The notes under the pieces were generated by a model that was not told the DNA's origin, did no database searches, and saw only the letters and a program-made list of their open reading frames with translations. A DNA stretch of 64,000 nucleotides, from NCBI GenBank assembly GCA_023313575.1, contig JAJTTP010000007.1:1116001-1180000 (forward strand), in the 5' to 3' direction. Both the position numbers and the translations under genes were made by a program. Positions 59,706 through 64,000 of the stretch are shown here, piece by piece (position 1 is the stretch's first letter; every line of letters starts with the position of its first letter). Source of the DNA: Eutypella sp. D-1. Taxonomy: Eukaryota > Ascomycota > Sordariomycetes > Xylariales > Diatrypaceae.

Positions 59706-60725
59706 GGAACCAGCCCTGACATGAAAGAAAAAAACAACTATGATGCTGCCCGCCGCCCCAATAGCCAAGCCACACTGGCGGGTAGCCACGGTGTTATGAC
59801 GGCCTCTTCTGTACGGCTTATGTCTCTTGTTTTCCTATAATGCCCTGTTTCTGCTATGGTGTATGTATCCGGACGGACCTAGCTCACCTTGGGTTACGAC
59901 GGTCAATGATTTGCTTTTTTTTTTTTACTCGAAGTCGTTGAGATGATTGGACATAGTAGAACGGAACGGAAATCGGAATCGGAATCCCACCACGTAGCTA
60001 TGACACGTCATGTTAAGGAAGGGGATACGAAGGATAATCTACTAGGTAGTTCTGTACATGGCTGATGATAATATAAAAGGAGGTGTTCGTTGTATGAATT
60101 TGATTACTTGCTCTTCTTAGCCCCTTAATGGTAGTGATCAAAATGTTCTGTATAGTAAGCATTCCCGTGACTTAAGGGGCCATCAAGGTTGTCCAGCCTC
60201 TCCAATATGTACATAAACAACTGTGTCTCTGTACCCGCTTTTTGTTATGAAGTACGTTTATTTCTGCTTTGGGTAATCGCTTGCTCCATTGTCCAATCAC
60301 ATCTCTTAGTTACCTTCCATCTAAAGGTAAGGGTGCGGCCTTCGGACCAATCATGTCCTTACCCGGTCTGCCGGTCACCCCAAAGTGGGGAAAGGAAGAC
60401 CACTGGGGTAGGTAGTTGTACCTTGTGATATCTTACGCCATCCATACTCCCAGGGCCAGTACTCTATCTAGAGCTACCACTGCCTCCCACCCGTAGCAGG
60501 TAATTATTAATAGTTTCTAGGTCGGAGAGCTTAACTTTTATCACGCACAAGCTTGCTTCTTTCTAACCTACGATCCAACGTAAAGAGACTTCGATCTTAG
60601 ATAGTAGTTTATTCATCCATCGTCCTGTCTAGTAAGTGAGCGTCTGATGTGTAGATCTGTCTCGCTGGTCCAAGTCTATTTGTGAAGGATACCAAAACAC
60701 GATCCATTCAATCAAGCAAGCCGAC
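59706..60725. other. Intergenic region
   Basis: This is the 3' flank of hex1 and the promoter of the bleomycin hydrolase gene. A T-run of about ten lies near 59918. No gene is supported; the 79-codon frame at 60189 has no domain. Confidence 0.5.
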
Positions 60726-62417
60726 ATGGGTGCCCAGCAGTCGAAGCCCACTGTCACGCCCGAAGTCGTGATGCATGAGAAGGCTGTGCTAGAACGACTC
60801 CGATCCCTAAGGCTTGATGAGGAGGATGGATACGTATGCATTGGCGATGAGAAGAGGGCGGCTACCGCCGTCGCTTGCGATGCCGCCTCCAACCGCGAGC
60901 CCGAGGGCTTGGCCGTCCACCTCCTTGAGTCCTGGCAGAGTAAGCTGTTGAATGATCCCAAGAATCGGTAAGCCAGCACCCATGTCTCACCTCGAGTCAT
61001 CCAAAAGGCTGTCTCCCGACTAGATAGACTAACAAACACTCCTATACACAGGCTGGCACTCTCGGCCCTCAGTGCCGCGAACCCTAAGGAGGTGTTGACG
61101 TCGCGGGCGGCGCGGATCGCGGACCGGCAGCCGGCAACGTTCAACGTGCGGATCCCCGTGGAGGGAGCGCCGATGACGAACCAGCGGGCGTCGGGACGGT
61201 GCTGGCTGTTCGCATCGACTAACGTGTTCCGAGTGGCGCTGATGCGGCGGTACGGACTCGAGTCCTTCGAACTCTCGCAGGCGTATCTATTCTTCTGGGA
61301 CAAGCTCGAGAAGGCCAACTATTTCCTTGAAAACATCATCGACACCGCGGCCTCTGGTGAAGACCTCGACGGCCGCCTCGTCCAGCGCCTCCTTGCCGAC
61401 CCCGTCAGCGACGGCGGCCAGTGGGACATGGTCTTCAACCTCGTCGATAAGTACGGCCTCGTGCCGCATGACCTCTACCCGGATAGCTGGAGCGCCGCCG
61501 CCAGCTCCACCCTCAACTACGTCGTCGTGGCGAAGCTACGCGGCTATGCGGTCAAGCTCCGCGCCCTCGTCGCCGACCCGCGCACTACCACCGCCGCCTT
61601 GTCCGCCGCCAAGGCCCGCATGCTGCGCGAGATCCACCTCGTGCTCGTCCTGACCCTCGGCCCCCCGCCGAACCCCGAGGAGGAGTTCGCCTGGGAGTTC
61701 ACGGACGCCAAGGGCCGGGCCCGCACCGTCCGCAGCACGCCGCGCGCCTTCGCGCGTGACATCTCATCACCCGGGTTCCGGGTCTCGTTCGACGACCCCG
61801 GCGCGGGCAGCAGCATTGAGGGTCACGTGTCGCTGGTCAACGACCCGCGGCACCCGCCGCTGACGCGGCTCGCGGTGGACCGGCTGGGCAACGTGGTTGG
61901 CGGGCGCGGCGTCACGTACGTCAACGTCGACATGGCGAGGCTCAAGGCCTCCTGCGTCGCCATGCTGCGGGCCGGCATCCCCGTGTTCTTCGGTTCAGAC
62001 GTCGGCAAGTTCAGTGACTCCGCTTCCGGTGTCATGGACCTCGACCTCGTCGACTACGAGCTCGGCTTTAACGTCGACCTGTACGGCGTCGGCCTCGACA
62101 AGGCCGCCCGCCTCCGCGTCGGCGAGTCCGCCATGACGCACGCCATGGTCCTCACAGCCGTGCACGTCGAGGACGGTCGCGAGAGTGGGGAGAAGGGTAG
62201 AAGGGCTGGCGAGAAGACGGTCCGCTGGAGAGTCCAGAATAGCTGGGGCGAGGCCGCCGGTGACAAGGGCTGGTTCGTCATGACCGACCGCTGGATGGAC
62301 GAGTTCGTCTACCAGGCCGTCGTCGACCCCCGCTTCCTCACTCGCGAGGTCAGGGACGTCCTCGACAAGGACCCCGTCGTCCTGCCCCTCTGGGACCCTA
62401 TGGGCGCCCTGGCGTGA
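60726..62417 (+). CDS. blh1: Bleomycin hydrolase (peptidase C1B), two exons
   Basis: Exons 60726-60967 and 61052-62417 give 1,608 nt, 535 aa. This papain-fold cysteine aminopeptidase usually forms a hexamer with the active sites inside; it trims peptides and hydrolyses homocysteine thiolactone and bleomycin. The active-site Cys is in QRASGRCWLFAS (about residue 131), the His in MTHAMVLTAV (about 444) and the Asn in VQNSWGE (about 476). The C-terminus LWDPMGALA is the conserved arm that reaches into the active site and makes the enzyme act as an aminopeptidase. The N-terminus MGAQQSKP fits an N-myristoylation signal (Gly2, Ser6, Lys7), which is not a general property of the family. The body is GC-rich with strong NNC/NNG codon bias. 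It starts 1.0 kb downstream of hex1 on the same strand. Confidence 0.96.
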
Positions 62418-64000
62418 TCGTGCTCGCTCGGCTTAGTGGCGGCAGTGGTGGGGATGCTGTGTGATAGGTGTTGGTGTATTTATGCTGTTATGACGACCAT
62501 GATTTGTGCCCGGGACTCCTGGGAGGGGTTCTCATATGTTGTCCAGTTCCGCAATTTGATATGCGTCATTTTGTTTTGTGTTGCAATTTGGGAGGGATGC
62601 AAAATTCCTGAGTCGATAGCGTTATGAGACAATAGAATGATCAGAAGTTTCTCCGCATTTTATCTGCCACACTTTTCACTCGTACTACCTGAGGGTACTT
62701 ACCTTCGCCTACCATTGGTTGGCTTACTAGCCTCTCGCCATTGGCAGCGCCGAGTAAAATATCCGAGTACTCGATGTCACTGAGCCCTGTGGCTGACCCT
62801 CCGTAGTGGGATAGACCTAGAGTAGATGGAGCATCTGGGACGGCGCGATGTGGTGGTATTCTTTGTCTGGGGCCCCTACGGTCCGTCTGTGATACGGGTT
62901 ACGGGATGGTGAAACCGGCGGCTACAGTACTGCACTGGCATTCTATGTTCACCGGGCAGATGAAGCCTACGTCCCCAGCCCAATTCCCCTGTGAACATTT
63001 CATGTGAGAAATAGGGATGTTGTGATACTTTCGCGAAATAATTGACAGGGGAAAGACAACGTGCATGATACTGCCGGGCGTTCCCATGGAAATCACATCA
63101 TATGGAAGTTTTTTTCTATGATCTTTACCATGACAGTAGAATTTATTCATGCATGCACCGACGGGCGGACTTATCATGGCTCGTGAAGCTTAGTTGACAT
63201 TTACTATCGGCTATGAATTTGAAAGGGGGGGGGGTTGTTTCCATGTCAAAGATAAAGTCTAGCCAGCGATGATATATTTCTTGTCGTGGTGACTCATTCC
63301 CGATCTTATGTCAACATTTTTCCTCTCTCAAGATCGAACCGTCTCCTTCGTGGTATATCGAAGAAACATGGGGTGATGATAGTAACGTGCACATTTAAGG
63401 GCACTTCTCGCGGTCCGGCTACCCACATGCTCACTTAACTCATCTGCTTCAGTTAGTATTAGATCGCTTGGCTTGTATATGTTTTCCTTCATGAGATTTA
63501 GACTCGTCCAACAAACGATTTTCCGCCCTGCCTCTACCTGCACTACCGCATCGTATGGCAAGATACCACAAGACTCTTCGGTGTGCAGTGTAGTGCACAG
63601 AATAGTCTGTGTTCAGCCTTGCGGGTGCCGCTCTGGTGGGCGGATGTTGATATCTAGTGGAAGTTACACATATCAACGAACCAAATCCACAGCATAAGAT
63701 GACCGCATTGAAGATATCAGTAGAAGGCACTAGCCCTCGAGTCTTTTAGATCGAGCCAGTCGGGCTCAAAGGAAGACAAAGGAGTACAAAGTCCACGGCG
63801 GCTACCCTCCATCTATTCTCGCACTAGGTTCATCATAATTCAAAGCTGCCACTTCTAGACCAATGGTAATAGCAACCGTTCCATTGGGCACATGAGAACC
63901 AACAGGCCTCTGGCCGTTTGCTTACATTCCCGTCTACGAGGTAACACTAGCTCTTTAGGATACAAGCGAACCACAAATATCGGCAAGACTTCGGACCCAT
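62418..64000. other. Intergenic region to the window end
   Basis: I see no gene. A run of about ten G lies near 63222. Frames on the minus strand at 63328-63730 are under 95 codons and not family-like. Confidence 0.5.

Overview
The window is nuclear DNA of a filamentous ascomycete (Pezizomycotina), most likely a Sordariomycete. The evidence is short GT-AG introns (56 to about 300 nt) with CTRAC-type branch points, a HET-domain gene, a fungal ATP sulfurylase with a C-terminal APS-kinase-like domain, a roughly 2,440-residue type II myosin, a CFEM-like GPI protein and the Woronin body protein Hex1, which is restricted to Pezizomycotina. Intergenic spacers are long (1 to 6 kb). I see no operon logic, CRISPR array, rRNA or recognisable intact transposon.

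Layout. 1-3.4 kb: no supported gene. 3.4-5.5 kb (+): ATP sulfurylase, five exons. 7.55-9.1 kb (+): single-pass membrane protein with a Cys-rich outer domain. 10.0-11.9 kb (+): HET-domain protein. 12.5-13.8 kb (+): M20-family protein that has lost key metal ligands. 14.9-18.9 kb (-): Red1/ZFC3H1-type RNA-surveillance zinc-finger protein, four exons. It is divergent from the myosin II heavy chain at 20.6-28.0 kb (+). 29.7-30.8 kb (+): three-exon gene for a Cys-pair protein of unknown function. 31.6 kb: tRNA-Val(AAC). 32.4-34.5 kb (-): GPI-anchored CFEM-like wall protein. 34.5-40.4 kb: gene-poor. 40.4-42.5 kb (-): Vms1/ANKZF1. 45.0-45.4 kb (+): small secreted Cys-rich protein. 47.1-48.3 kb (+): Cys-rich hypothetical protein. 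49.2-52.7 kb (+): Rqc2/NEMF. 52.7-57.6 kb: gene-poor, with small repeats and a palindrome. 58.0-59.7 kb (+): Hex1. 60.7-62.4 kb (+): bleomycin hydrolase. 62.4-64.0 kb: nothing supported.

How genes relate. Vms1 and Rqc2 act in the same process, ribosome-associated quality control, and on the same substrate (peptidyl-tRNA on stalled 60S subunits), with opposite effects; they lie 6.7 kb apart. Myosin II (septation) and Hex1 (septal pore plugging) both serve septal biology but are not adjacent. The HET protein and the degenerate M20 protein are neighbours on one strand in what looks like an accessory segment.

Most interesting observation: Hex1 is preceded by a spliced, open, coding-like extension of about 225 codons that contains no ATG at all. 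It has an in-frame CTG in strong start context (58056), which suggests a CUG-initiated long isoform plus an ATG-initiated short isoform. Gene models were built by hand from reading frames and splice consensus, and every multi-exon CDS sums to a multiple of three. No database search was possible.
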